Assembly: GCA_030537765.1 (NCBI GenBank) | Contig: JAUNVH010000001.1 | Span: 1-55,046, forward strand | Direction: 5' to 3' | Source of the DNA: Tissierellia bacterium | GTDB taxonomy: Bacteria; Bacillota; Clostridia; Tissierellales; Peptoniphilaceae | Length of the DNA stretch: 55,046 bases | In this document: positions 16,840-26,215 of the stretch, one piece after another | How positions within the stretch are numbered: the first letter of the stretch is position 1 | Layout: every line of letters starts with the position of its first letter | Notes under the pieces: model-generated | The model's input: only the letters and a program-made list of their open reading frames with translations | The model's database searches: none | Told to the model about the DNA's origin: nothing | Translations under genes and position numbers: made by a program

Positions 16840-18510
16840 ATGTTAGTAGAGCTAAATATAAATAATTTTGCTTTAATTGATAATACAAATATAAAATTTA
16901 ATGAAGGTCTCAATATATTAATAGGTGAGACAGGAGCTGGTAAGTCTATTTTAATCGACGCATTAAATGTTGCCTTAGGTGGAAGAGCAACGAAAGAATA
17001 TATAAGATCCAATCGTGATAATGCAATGGTTCAAGCAGTTTTTGACATTTCAAAAAGTCACGAAATATATAAAATATTAGACGATTATGGCATAGAAAAA
17101 TCGGATTTATTAATATTTACAAGAGAATTGAAAAGGAATGGACAAAATATTTCGAGGATTAATTCTACTATTGTACCTAATTTTGCATTGCAAGATATTA
17201 GCTCTAGACTAGTAGATATATTTGGTCAATTTGAACAGAGATCACTCAATAATTATACTAAGCAGTTGACACTTATAGATAATTTGGCCAAAGATGATTT
17301 AAAAGATTTAAAAGACGATTATAAAAGTACTTATGAAAATTATAAATCATATTTAGACAAATATGAAAAGTTAAACATTGATGATTTGCAACTTACTAGA
17401 GAAAAAGAAATGCTAAGATTCCAAATTGAAGAAATTTCCAGAGCAGATTTAGAGAATTTCGATGAAGAAGAATTTGATTTGGAATTAAATTTACAAGAAA
17501 ATTTATCTGAATTTAAAACTGATCTCAGTCAAGCTTTAGAATTGATATCAAGCTATAATGGAGAGAATGATTTAAACGGAGATTTGCAAAAACTATTATA
17601 TTTGATTCAAAACTGTGCAAAATATAATAAAGATATATCAAAACAAGTATCCAGAGTCGAAAGCATCATATATGAATTAGAAGATATAAATTATGAATTG
17701 AGAGATATTGATGATACAATTGCCGAAGATCCATCATTACTTGCAAAGCTTTTAAAAAAACTGGATCAAATTAATGAATTGAAATTAAAATATGGACAAA
17801 ATATCTCTGATATAATCGATTTCGAAAAAGATATTATTAAAAGATATGAAGAATTGGAAAATATCGATAGTATAAAAAAAGAAATTACACACAATATTGA
17901 TAAATCATATGCTGAACTCAAAAAACTTGCTCAAGAGATATCCAAGATAAGAAAATCCGTAGCAAAAAGTTTACAAGAAAAGATGATAAATGAATTGAAA
18001 GATTTAAATATGGAGAATTCTATATTTAAAATCGATTTTTCGAAAACTGAAATTAAACCAAATGGCTCAGATTCAATAAAGTTTATGATTTCAACAAATT
18101 TGGGTGAAGAGCCTAAAGATTTTACTAAAATTGCTTCAGGTGGTGAAATTAGTAGATTGATGCTCGGATTCAAAACTATTATGGCCAAATATGATAATAT
18201 TAAAACCTTTATTTTTGACGAAATAGATACGGGAATAAGCGGAAATGCTGCAAAAGTTGTGTCTAAAAAGATCAAACAACTTTCAGAAAATAGGCAGATT
18301 ATATGCATATCGCATTTGCCTCAGATTATAGCCGCGGCAGATACTTTATTTTTAATATATAAGACTAGCAAAGATAATCACACAAGTTCTAATGTACGCT
18401 TATTAGATTATGAAAACTCAATTATAGAACTGGCAAGACTTATAGAAGGTGATGCTTTTTCAAAATCAACTTTGAAGACTGCAGAGTCTATGATTAAAAA
18501 TTTCAATTAG
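16840..18510 (+). CDS. recN: DNA repair ATPase RecN
   Basis: SMC-like protein that gathers broken DNA ends. It shows a Walker A (GETGAGKS, residues 29-36) after an N-terminal MLVELNINNFALID, a long coiled coil (about 150-385), the ABC signature (IASGGEISRLML) and Walker B (TFIFDEIDTGISG). Length 556 is normal. It follows tlyA by 24 bases with AGAGGTG as ribosome binding site. I found no LexA box directly upstream, in contrast to many species where recN is an SOS gene. The Spo0A/SpoIVB genes that follow recN in spore formers are not here. Confidence 0.97.
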   Translation: MLVELNINNFALIDNTNIKFNEGLNILIGETGAGKSILIDALNVALGGRATKEYIRSNRDNAMVQAVFDISKSHEIYKILDDYGIEKSDLLIFTRELKRNGQNISRINSTIVPNFALQDISSRLVDIFGQFEQRSLNNYTKQLTLIDNLAKDDLKDLKDDYKSTYENYKSYLDKYEKLNIDDLQLTREKEMLRFQIEEISRADLENFDEEEFDLELNLQENLSEFKTDLSQALELISSYNGENDLNGDLQKLLYLIQNCAKYNKDISKQVSRVESIIYELEDINYELRDIDDTIAEDPSLLAKLLKKLDQINELKLKYGQNISDIIDFEKDIIKRYEELENIDSIKKEITHNIDKSYAELKKLAQEISKIRKSVAKSLQEKMINELKDLNMENSIFKIDFSKTEIKPNGSDSIKFMISTNLGEEPKDFTKIASGGEISRLMLGFKTIMAKYDNIKTFIFDEIDTGISGNAAKVVSKKIKQLSENRQIICISHLPQIIAAADTLFLIYKTSKDNHTSSNVRLLDYENSIIELARLIEGDAFSKSTLKTAESMIKNFN

Positions 18511-18525
18511 ATTATGGAGGACAAA

Positions 18526-19065
18526 ATGATTTTTGATGAAAAAACGATAAAAACCGAAAAAATTTATAATGGTAAAATACTAAATCTTAGAGTGGATACA
18601 GTAGAACTTGAGAATAAAAAATATTCTAAAAGAGAAATTGTAGAACACTCTGGCGGAGTTGGAATGCTTGCAATTAACGAAGAAAATGAAGTGATCTTAG
18701 TTCGTCAATTTAGAAAAGCTGCAGAAAGAGATCTATTAGAAATACCGGCTGGCAAACTAGAAATAAACGAAGAGCCAAGAGAGACTGCCATAAGAGAATT
18801 AAAAGAAGAAACTGGTTATACTGCAGAAAATGTTTCGTATATGACAGAATTTTTTGCAACTCCTGGTTATTGTACAGAAAAGATTTATATATTCAAAGCG
18901 ACCAATTTGACTTTGGGGGATAGAGATTTAGACGATAGTGAAAATATTGAAGTTGAATATTATTCTTTAGAAGAGGCTTTAAAAATGATTGAAAGAGGAG
19001 AAATACTCGATGCAAAAACAATCATAGCATTAACTTTATTTAAAATAGAAAAAGGTGAAAATTAA
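18526..19065 (+). CDS. nudF: NUDIX hydrolase, ADP-ribose pyrophosphatase
   Basis: Hydrolyses ADP-ribose and similar nucleoside diphosphates. The NUDIX box GX5EX7REUXEEXGU is complete: G-KLEIN-E-EPRETAI-RE-L-K-EE-T-G-Y. The downstream stretch (TEFFATPGYCTEKIYIF) is typical of ADP-ribose pyrophosphatases. I use ATG 18526, six bases after GGAGG; ATG 18514 overlaps that ribosome binding site. Length 179 is standard. It lies 15 bases after recN and directly before a nucleoside phosphorylase gene. Confidence 0.92.
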   Translation: MIFDEKTIKTEKIYNGKILNLRVDTVELENKKYSKREIVEHSGGVGMLAINEENEVILVRQFRKAAERDLLEIPAGKLEINEEPRETAIRELKEETGYTAENVSYMTEFFATPGYCTEKIYIFKATNLTLGDRDLDDSENIEVEYYSLEEALKMIERGEILDAKTIIALTLFKIEKGEN

Positions 19066-19066
19066 A

Positions 19067-20377
19067 ATGAACATGTATGATATTATTAGTAAAAAAAGAG
19101 ACAACGAACAATTGACAGAAGAAGAAATTAAATATTTTATAAATGCATATGTCGAAAATAGAATACCTGATTATCAAATATCGGCTTTACTCATGGCCAT
19201 TTATCTTAATGGAATGAATTCAGATGAAACTTTTTATATGACAAAAGCTTTTTTAGAATCGGGAGATGCAATAAATTTAGAAAAGATCAATGGCATTAAA
19301 GTCGACAAACACTCAACAGGTGGTGTTGGAGATAAAACAACTATAGTCTTAGGCCCAATGGTTGCAGCATGCGGAGTTCCATTTGCAAAGATGAGTGGCA
19401 GAGGATTAGGTCATACTGGGGGCACTTTAGATAAATTAGAATCTATTCCTGGATTTGAAGTCGAATTAACAGTTGAAAAATTTATAGAAGAAGTAAATAA
19501 TATAGGTATTGCAATTTGTTCACAGACTGGTAAAATTACTCCAGCAGATAAAAAGATATACGCATTACGAGATACAACTGCAACAGTTGATAGTCTTCCA
19601 CTAATTGCCAGTAGCATTATGAGTAAAAAATTGGCCGTAGGTGCAGACGGAATCATCTTAGATGTAAAGATTGGATCTGGAGCTTTCATGAAGACAAAAG
19701 AAGAAGCTGCTGCACTTTCTAAGATAATGATTGATTTAGGCGAAAGATATAATCGAAAGACAATGGCTTTAATTACTAATATGGATCAGCCTCTCGGTTA
19801 TGCAATTGGGAATTCTTTAGAAGTAATAGAGGCAATTAATACTCTTAAAGGCGAAGGGCCTAAAGATTTAACAGATTTAGTTTTAAATCTAGGTGCAAAT
19901 TTATTAATAATTGCAAAAAAATATGATGATAAAGAAAGTGCTATAAATAAACTTAAAGAAGTATTAGAAAATGGTAGTGCTTATGAAAAGTTTAAAGAAC
20001 TTGTAAAAAATCAAAATGGAAATGTAGAATATATTGAGGATACTTCGAAATTTGAACTATCTAAAAATGTTATAGAAGTAAAATCCAAAAAACAAGGATA
20101 TGTTAAATCCTTAGATGCTCTTGCGATAGGAAAGCTAAGCCAATCACTAGGTGCAGGCAGAGAGACAATGGATACAGAATTAGATTTAGGTGCAGGTATT
20201 TTACTAAATAAAAAGATTGGCGATCCAGTAGATGAGAATGAAATCTTAGCTACTCTATATACAAATAAAAATGGATTAGGAAATATAGAAGATAAGATCT
20301 TAGATGTATATGAAATCTCAGAAGAGAAAATAGATGCTCCAAATATAATTTTGGGAGAAGTAGGTCATGTTGAGTAG
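19067..20377 (+). CDS. pdp: Pyrimidine-nucleoside (thymidine) phosphorylase
   Basis: Salvage enzyme that cleaves uridine, thymidine and deoxyuridine to base plus sugar phosphate. The protein shows the phosphate-binding KHSTGGVGDKTT and the family signature SGRGLGHTGGTLDKLESI, then KIGSGAFMK and, at the C-terminus, a biotin-lipoyl-like barrel domain. Length 436 is typical. ATG 19067 is preceded by AAAGGTG. The gene overlaps the M50 protease gene by 11 bases. In Clostridia xerD and deoB frequently precede it; both are absent. Confidence 0.94.
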   Translation: MNMYDIISKKRDNEQLTEEEIKYFINAYVENRIPDYQISALLMAIYLNGMNSDETFYMTKAFLESGDAINLEKINGIKVDKHSTGGVGDKTTIVLGPMVAACGVPFAKMSGRGLGHTGGTLDKLESIPGFEVELTVEKFIEEVNNIGIAICSQTGKITPADKKIYALRDTTATVDSLPLIASSIMSKKLAVGADGIILDVKIGSGAFMKTKEEAAALSKIMIDLGERYNRKTMALITNMDQPLGYAIGNSLEVIEAINTLKGEGPKDLTDLVLNLGANLLIIAKKYDDKESAINKLKEVLENGSAYEKFKELVKNQNGNVEYIEDTSKFELSKNVIEVKSKKQGYVKSLDALAIGKLSQSLGAGRETMDTELDLGAGILLNKKIGDPVDENEILATLYTNKNGLGNIEDKILDVYEISEEKIDAPNIILGEVGHVE

Positions 20378-20963
20378 GACAAGACTTCTGTCCATACCTG
20401 CTATAATCATCGCCATTGTTTGTCATGAATACGCTCACGCATATATGGCATATAGATTAGGAGATCCAACTGCGAAAAATGCTGGTAGATTGAGTTTAAA
20501 TCCAATTAAGCATTTGGATGTATTTGGTCTTCTGTCTATGATTATATTTAGATTTGGATGGGCAAAAGGAGTACCTATTGATTCTAGATATTTTAAAAAC
20601 AGGAAGCTTGGCACAATTTTGGTTTCCTTAGCTGGAGTATTTACTAATTTTGTATTAGCTTTTATTTCTTATCAATTAATTAAATGGATAGCTGCTAATA
20701 ATTATAATCAATTATTAATAGATTTTTTATTTAGCTTAGTTTGGTTCAATATTATGTTAGGAGTATTTAATCTTTTGCCATTTCCACCTCTCGATGGATC
20801 TAAGGTGGTGGCATCTTTATTACCTAATAGACTTGAATATTTCTTTTATAAATACGAAAATTATTTTTCTATAATATTAGTATTTTTAATAATATCAGGT
20901 AATATTGGAAAAATACTCACGCCTATTATTAATGCGATAGCGAGGTTTATGTTAAGTGTATAG
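20367..20963 (+). CDS. Site-2 protease family (M50) membrane metalloprotease
   Basis: Intramembrane zinc protease of the YwhC/rhomboid-free small M50 group. The zinc motif HEYAHA (residues 22-27) is in the first membrane helix and the second metal ligand region NLLPFPPLDGSK lies at about 135-146. It has about five hydrophobic segments and no PDZ domain, 198 residues in all. Its substrate is unknown. The ATG overlaps the pdp gene by 11 bases, and its stop overlaps scpA by 8; the M50-scpA-scpB order is conserved in Clostridia. Confidence 0.88.
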   Translation: MLSRTRLLSIPAIIIAIVCHEYAHAYMAYRLGDPTAKNAGRLSLNPIKHLDVFGLLSMIIFRFGWAKGVPIDSRYFKNRKLGTILVSLAGVFTNFVLAFISYQLIKWIAANNYNQLLIDFLFSLVWFNIMLGVFNLLPFPPLDGSKVVASLLPNRLEYFFYKYENYFSIILVFLIISGNIGKILTPIINAIARFMLSV

Positions 20964-21672
20964 TGTACAAATAGATGTTTACGAAGGTCCTATGGATCTT
21001 CTTTTGCAGTTAATTAAAGAAAATGAAATAGACATCTATGATATACCCATAGCTTTAATTACAGAGCAGTTTATTAATCATGTAAATAAAATGGCCGAAA
21101 TGGATATGGAACTTTCTAGCGAGTTCCTAGTTATGGCCACAATACTATTAGAAATTAAAAGCAAAATGTTATTACCTAAAATGATTGATGCTGAGGAAGA
21201 AGAATTAGACCCAAGGCAAGAATTGGTAGATAGAATTTTAGAATATCAAAAATATAAAGAACTTTCTGAAACATTTAAGGACATTGAAGCAGAATGTGGT
21301 ATTGTGTGTGAAAAGCTTAAAGAAGATATTTCTGAATATATGAATGAGCAATTAGAAATAGATTTTACACTTTATGAAATGGTAGATATATTGAATAATC
21401 TTTTAAAACGCTTTAATGAAGAAAAAAATGATATAAGTGAACTTACGATTCATAAAGATGAATATACTGTGGAGCATGCAGTAAAACGCATTAAGAATAA
21501 ACTATTTAGTCATAAAGAATTTGTATTTACGGATTTGTTTATAAAAAACCCCGTAAAATCGAATATAATCTCATATTTCATTGCCATTTTAGAGATGGCT
21601 AAAATGAGATATATATATTTAAAACAGAGTAAAAATCATGACAATATTTTGATTTCTAGGAGAGAAATATGA
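20956..21672 (+). CDS. scpA: Segregation and condensation protein A (kleisin)
   Basis: Kleisin subunit of the SMC-ScpAB condensin. The N-terminal SMC-binding helix contains YEGPMDLLLQLI followed by IDIYDIPIALITEQF, and the C-terminal winged helix (about 165-238) ends in a stretch (FIAILEMAKMRYIYLKQ) that binds the SMC ATPase head. Length 238 is usual. It starts with GTG at 20956, overlapping the M50 gene, and shares ATGA with scpB. Confidence 0.95.
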   Translation: MYSVQIDVYEGPMDLLLQLIKENEIDIYDIPIALITEQFINHVNKMAEMDMELSSEFLVMATILLEIKSKMLLPKMIDAEEEELDPRQELVDRILEYQKYKELSETFKDIEAECGIVCEKLKEDISEYMNEQLEIDFTLYEMVDILNNLLKRFNEEKNDISELTIHKDEYTVEHAVKRIKNKLFSHKEFVFTDLFIKNPVKSNIISYFIAILEMAKMRYIYLKQSKNHDNILISRREI

Positions 21673-22205
21673 GTATAGAAAAAATAGTTAGTATAATCGA
21701 ATCAATCTTATTTGTTTCTGGTGAACCTGTGTCGATAAAAGATATAGAGGAGTCTTTAAAACTAGACAAGATTTCTATGGAGAAAGCTTTAGAAATGATT
21801 ATATTCAAATATGAAAGTGATACTTCAGGAATAGATATTAAAAAATTTGCAGGCAAATTGCAATTAGTTACTAAGAAGGAAAATTATGATTATATAAACA
21901 ATTTTTTTGGTGGCGATAGAAAGAAATTTCTCTCAAAGGCAGCAATGGAAACACTTTCGATAATTGCATATAAGCAGCCTGTCACAAAAAGTGAAATTGA
22001 TAATATTCGTGGTGTAAAATCTGACTCCATAATTTATAGACTAATTCGTGAAGAATTGGTCGAAGTTAAAGGCGTGCTTGAAAGACCGGGAAGGCCTAAT
22101 CTATATGGAACTACAGAGATATTTTTAAGAAATTTTGGAATTGAAGATCTAAAAGAGCTTCCTGAAGTGCCAGAAATTGAAAATAAAGATGAGGAGATTA
22201 AGTGA
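21669..22205 (+). CDS. scpB: Segregation and condensation protein B
   Basis: Dimeric winged-helix partner of ScpA. Family markers are IESILFVSGEPV at the N-terminus, AAMETLSIIAYKQPVTKSEI in the second winged helix, and GRPNLYGTTEIFLRNFGI at the end. The 178-residue length is normal. ATGA overlap with scpA and GTGA overlap with the pseudouridine synthase gene indicate coupled translation. spmA and spmB, which often sit between scpB and rluB in spore formers, are missing. Confidence 0.95.
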   Translation: MSIEKIVSIIESILFVSGEPVSIKDIEESLKLDKISMEKALEMIIFKYESDTSGIDIKKFAGKLQLVTKKENYDYINNFFGGDRKKFLSKAAMETLSIIAYKQPVTKSEIDNIRGVKSDSIIYRLIREELVEVKGVLERPGRPNLYGTTEIFLRNFGIEDLKELPEVPEIENKDEEIK

Positions 22206-22918
22206 GATTACAAAAATTTATGTCACGCTGTGGCGTAGCTTCGAGGAGAAAGTCTGAAGAGTATATAAAAAAAGGTTTTATAAAAGTAAATGACGTAATC
22301 GTTTTAGACCCAGCCTACGATGTAAAAGATATAGACATAGTTAAATTTAAAGATAAAACAATTAAGCTTTCAGATAATAAAGTATATTATTTATTAAATA
22401 AACCAGTAGGTGTTTTAAGCAGCGCTAAAGACGATAGAGGAAGGGTTTGTGTAGTTGACTATATTGATACTGATGAAAGGATATTTCCAGTTGGTAGATT
22501 AGATTTAGATTCTTCTGGACTTATACTGCTCACAAATGATGGTGAAATTACTTTCTATTTAACTCATCCCTCATTTGAGATTGAAAAGACATATATTGTT
22601 GCAATCAATAAAGACATAGATAAAAAAACTGTAGATCTCTTAGAGCAAGGAGTAGAGATTGAGGGAAAGATTACAGCACCTGCAAAATTAAAAGTTATAA
22701 ATAAGAAGAAAAACAATACTATATTAGAGATAAGAATTAAAGAAGGTAGAAATAGACAGATTAGAAAAATGTTTGAAGCAGTCGGAATAACAGTTATAAG
22801 CTTAGAGCGTATTGCTATTGGCAAAATAAGCGATAAAAAATTAAAGCCTGGTAAATATAGAAAACTAAATGAATATGAGTTAAAGTATTTGGAGAATATA
22901 AAGAATGCGAAAGTTTAG
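22202..22918 (+). CDS. rluB: rRNA pseudouridine synthase RluB/RsuA family
   Basis: Modifies a uridine in 23S (or 16S) rRNA. An S4 domain (MRLQKFMSRCGVASRRKSEE) is followed by the RsuA/RluB catalytic core with the invariant aspartate in GRLDLDSSGLILLTNDGE and the ending motif KEGRNRQIRKMFEA. Start is GTG at 22202, overlapping the scpB stop. Length 238 is normal. RluB versus RsuA cannot be settled from sequence; context after scpB favours RluB. Confidence 0.92.
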   Translation: MRLQKFMSRCGVASRRKSEEYIKKGFIKVNDVIVLDPAYDVKDIDIVKFKDKTIKLSDNKVYYLLNKPVGVLSSAKDDRGRVCVVDYIDTDERIFPVGRLDLDSSGLILLTNDGEITFYLTHPSFEIEKTYIVAINKDIDKKTVDLLEQGVEIEGKITAPAKLKVINKKKNNTILEIRIKEGRNRQIRKMFEAVGITVISLERIAIGKISDKKLKPGKYRKLNEYELKYLENIKNAKV

Positions 22919-23492
22919 AGGATTTTTCAATGTAAACGATCTAGCAAAATTTTATATTGAAAGTTATATAAAGCCTTCATCTAAAGTATTAGACTTAACA
23001 CTTGGCAATGGAAAGGATGCATTGAATTTAGTAAATGCCATTGGTGATGATGGAACATTTTATGGATTTGATATACAGAATGAAGCAATTGAAAAATCTA
23101 GAAAATTATTAGAAAGCTCGAAATCGAAACCTAAAATAATACTTATAAACGAATGTCATTCTAAAGTTAGAGATATCATTACTGAAAATATAGACTTTGC
23201 CATTATGAATCTTGGCTTTATGCCTGGTGGCGACAAGACGATTATAACAAAACCCAAAACGACTATAAAATGTATAGAGTGTGTATTGAAATTAATGTCC
23301 GCAGGAGCATTTTTCGTTATATCATCTTATATTGGTCATGATGGGGGAGATATAGAGCAAAAAGAAATTGATATATTATTAAAAAATATCAATCAAAAAG
23401 ATTTTAATATAATAAAATTTACTTTTCATAATCAAAAAAATTCACCTGCAATATTTTACAGTATAGAGAGAAAAAATGAAGAATATATATGA
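22905..23492 (+). CDS. mnmM: tRNA methyltransferase MnmM (YtqB family)
   Basis: Class I SAM methyltransferase of the YtqB group, shown in Bacillus to complete the 5-methylaminomethyl modification of wobble uridine in tRNA. The SAM motif reads LDLTLGNGKDALNLV (about residues 29-43), FGFD-like YGFDIQ follows as motif II, and NLGFMPGGDK is the family's catalytic-site signature. Length 195 is standard. It overlaps rluB by 14 bases and the RpiR regulator by 17. With MiaA and MiaB the window holds three anticodon-loop modification enzymes. Confidence 0.85.
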   Translation: MRKFRGFFNVNDLAKFYIESYIKPSSKVLDLTLGNGKDALNLVNAIGDDGTFYGFDIQNEAIEKSRKLLESSKSKPKIILINECHSKVRDIITENIDFAIMNLGFMPGGDKTIITKPKTTIKCIECVLKLMSAGAFFVISSYIGHDGGDIEQKEIDILLKNINQKDFNIIKFTFHNQKNSPAIFYSIERKNEEYI

Positions 23493-24321
23493 TATTATAA
23501 ATGAAAAATATGATACAATGTCAAAAAAACATAAAGAATTGGCTGAATTTATCAGATTAAATCCCGACAGAGTTGCATTTATGAATGTTAAAGAAATATC
23601 AACAAATACATCTGTAAGCGAGCCAACGATTATAAGATTTGCATATGCTCTTGGCTTTGATGGTTTTAGAAGCTTTAGTAAAGCATTGCAAGATGGGGTA
23701 AAGGCAAAACTTACTACTTTACAAAGATTTAATAGATTCGATACATATACTGACGATGATTTAATCCATGCCGCGTTAAAAAATGATTTAAAAGATATTA
23801 ATACAATGCTCAATGAGATAGATACAAAACTGTTAATTGATGCTTCTGTTTCTATCAAAAATTGTAGAAATATTTATATTTTAGGCTCGAGAAGTTCATA
23901 TTATTTAGCAGGATATCTCAATTTCTATCTCAATTTAATTTCTTTAAATTCTAATCTGCTACAAATTGGTCCAACAGAGACGATGGAACAATTAATAAAT
24001 GCTACAGATAAAGATGTTTTGATCGCCATATCTTTTCCCAGATACACAAAAAGAAGTAGCAAAGTTGTTGAATTTGCAGTTTCTAAAAATATAAAAATCA
24101 TATCGATAACTGATGGTTTAAATTCACCTATTGCAAAATTATCAAATATAGTATTACAATCTCCAATGACAATGACTTCTTATATTGATTCATTAGTTGC
24201 ACCATTAGCATTGATAAATGCGCTACTTTTGACAATAGGCAAAGAAATGGAAATAGATATCAAAGGATACTTTAAGGAATTGGAGGATATATGGCATGAA
24301 TATGATATCTTCGAAAAATAG
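23476..24321 (+). CDS. MurR/RpiR family transcription regulator
   Basis: 281 residues: an N-terminal RpiR helix-turn-helix domain (about 1-77, with ISTNTSVSEPTIIRFAYALGFDGF) and a SIS sugar-phosphate binding domain (about 105-240, ILGSRSSYYLAGYLNFYL). Such regulators sense phosphosugars and usually control an adjacent sugar pathway. No sugar gene is nearby; the neighbours are a tRNA methyltransferase and a flavoprotein, so the target is unknown. It is embedded by overlaps in the + strand operon. Confidence 0.9.
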   Translation: MKNIYDIINEKYDTMSKKHKELAEFIRLNPDRVAFMNVKEISTNTSVSEPTIIRFAYALGFDGFRSFSKALQDGVKAKLTTLQRFNRFDTYTDDDLIHAALKNDLKDINTMLNEIDTKLLIDASVSIKNCRNIYILGSRSSYYLAGYLNFYLNLISLNSNLLQIGPTETMEQLINATDKDVLIAISFPRYTKRSSKVVEFAVSKNIKIISITDGLNSPIAKLSNIVLQSPMTMTSYIDSLVAPLALINALLLTIGKEMEIDIKGYFKELEDIWHEYDIFEK

Positions 24322-25531
24322 AATTGCGATAATTGGTGGTGGTCCAAGTGGTATAATGGCGGCAGCAATAGCATCGCTAAAATCTTTCAATGAAGTTTTT
24401 ATATTTGAAAAGAATGAAAAATTAGGAAAAAAGCTTTACATCACAGGTAAGGGCAGATGTAATATCACAAATGCCTCTCCAAATGAAATTTTGATGCAAA
24501 ATATTAGCGAAAATCCTAAATTTATGTTTTCAGCCCTCAATGCATTAAATTCAGACGATCTTATTAAATTTTTAAACAGATTTGGTTTGAAGACAAAGGT
24601 TGAGAGAGGAAATAGAGTGTTTCCTGTTACAGATAGAGCCTCAGATGTTACGAAAACTTTTGAAAAAATATTAAAAGATAATCTTGTAAATATAAGATAT
24701 GAATCAGAAGTTATTTCAATTAATAAATCTAATAATATGTTTATAATTGAAACAGAAAAAGAGGTACTACAGTTTGATAAAGTCTTAATTGCAACAGGTG
24801 GCTTATCATATCCGAGCACTGGGAGTACTGGCGATGGTTATAAATTTGCTAAAAATTTTGGCCATAAAATTATCGATACGAAAGCGGGACTTTGCGCAAT
24901 AAAACTTAAAGATGATTTTAGCTCTTGCAATTTATTGAGCCTTAAAAATGTAGAATTGTCCCTATATAATAAAAAGAGATTAATTAGAAAAGAATTTGGA
25001 GAATTACTTTTTAAAGATAACGCAGTATCAGGCCCTATTGTACTGACCATATCGAATTTCATAGACACGACTAAAATGAAAGACATAAGACTTATATTAG
25101 ATCTTAAACCTGCTTTAGATTTTGATATTTTAAATGATAGAATATTAAGAGAGTTAAAGAAATATGATAATTCAGAAATTAAAACGATGATGACATCTCT
25201 ATTACCTAAATCTTTAATTAATATATTTTTAAAAAGATGTAAAATCGACACGAAGAAGAAATGCAATCAGATTAGTAAAGAAGAAAGGCATAATATAATA
25301 GATAATTTAAAATCATTTAATTTACATTTTGATTCGCTAGAGGACATTTCTTCTGCTATAATAACAAGAGGAGGCATCGATATCCGAGAAATTAATCCAG
25401 CCACAATGGAGTCTAAGAAATGTAAGAATTTATACTTTGCCGGAGAAGTTCTAGCTATTAGCGGACTGACTGGTGGATTTAATTTACAAATTGCATTTTC
25501 TACAGGATATTGCGCAGGAATGAATTTATAA
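24296..25531 (+). CDS. BaiN/RdsA-like FAD-dependent oxidoreductase (HI0933 family)
   Basis: Flavoprotein of 411 residues. The Rossmann FAD motif is IAIIGGGPSGIMAA (residues 9-22), followed by the family-specific GKGRCNITN, a second motif VLIATGGLSYPSTGSTGDGY, and the C-terminal FAD-binding GEVLAISGLTGGFNLQIAFSTGY. The family is widespread in Firmicutes and substrates are mostly unknown; BaiN acts on bile acids, but that cannot be inferred here. In many Clostridia it precedes cmk, as it does here (9 bases). Confidence 0.88.
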   Translation: MNMISSKNRIAIIGGGPSGIMAAAIASLKSFNEVFIFEKNEKLGKKLYITGKGRCNITNASPNEILMQNISENPKFMFSALNALNSDDLIKFLNRFGLKTKVERGNRVFPVTDRASDVTKTFEKILKDNLVNIRYESEVISINKSNNMFIIETEKEVLQFDKVLIATGGLSYPSTGSTGDGYKFAKNFGHKIIDTKAGLCAIKLKDDFSSCNLLSLKNVELSLYNKKRLIRKEFGELLFKDNAVSGPIVLTISNFIDTTKMKDIRLILDLKPALDFDILNDRILRELKKYDNSEIKTMMTSLLPKSLINIFLKRCKIDTKKKCNQISKEERHNIIDNLKSFNLHFDSLEDISSAIITRGGIDIREINPATMESKKCKNLYFAGEVLAISGLTGGFNLQIAFSTGYCAGMNL

Positions 25532-25540
25532 GGGGTTATT

Positions 25541-26215
25541 ATGATTAAAAACATACAAATTGCGATAGATGGGCCTTCGGGAGCAGGTAAGAGCACAGTT
25601 GCCAAAAGATTAGCCCAAAAATTAAATTATGATTATATAGATACTGGAGCAATGTATAGAGCTTTTGCTTTAAAATTAATATTAAATGGATATAATAGTG
25701 CAAATATAGACGATTCTATTATATCAAAATTAATCGATTCAGCAGATATTGATTTTCATGAAGGTAATATATTGCTAGATGGTGAAAATGTTGAGACTAA
25801 AATTCGAAACGAAAAAATTGGAATTTTAGCATCTGATCTATCGGCTTTAAAAATTGTAAGAGATGCATTAGTTGACAAACAAAGAAAAATAGCTAGATCT
25901 AAATCAGTTATTATGGATGGAAGAGATATCGGCACAGTCGTTTTAAAAAATGCGGATTTGAAAATATATTTAACAGCAGATCCTTATACTCGTGCTAAAA
26001 GAAGATATATAGATTTATTAGATTCAGGAGTAAAAACTTCTTTAGAAGAAACGCTAGATCAAATATTGAAAAGAGATTATAATGATATGAACAGAAAGCA
26101 TTCTCCTTTAAAAAAAGCCGATGATGCTATAAAATTAGATACTACTAATTTAAATCTAGATGAAACTGTTGCTAAGATTATAGAAATTTTGGAGGAGAAA
26201 ATAAATGTTTTATAA
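25541..26215 (+). CDS. cmk: Cytidylate kinase
   Basis: Phosphorylates CMP and dCMP. It has the P-loop GPSGAGKST (residues 11-19), followed by the nucleoside monophosphate-binding DTGAMYRA, the MDGRDIGTVVL motif and a lid with RRYIDLL. The 224-residue length is normal. It heads the conserved cmk-plsC-ispH/rpsA cluster and overlaps plsC by 11 bases. Confidence 0.96.
   Translation: MIKNIQIAIDGPSGAGKSTVAKRLAQKLNYDYIDTGAMYRAFALKLILNGYNSANIDDSIISKLIDSADIDFHEGNILLDGENVETKIRNEKIGILASDLSALKIVRDALVDKQRKIARSKSVIMDGRDIGTVVLKNADLKIYLTADPYTRAKRRYIDLLDSGVKTSLEETLDQILKRDYNDMNRKHSPLKKADDAIKLDTTNLNLDETVAKIIEILEEKINVL

Noticed and set aside
24838-25266. 142-codon open frame antisense to the BaiN-like gene
   Set aside because: Sense protein keeps all FAD motifs; the opposite frame shows no signal and no ribosome binding site.
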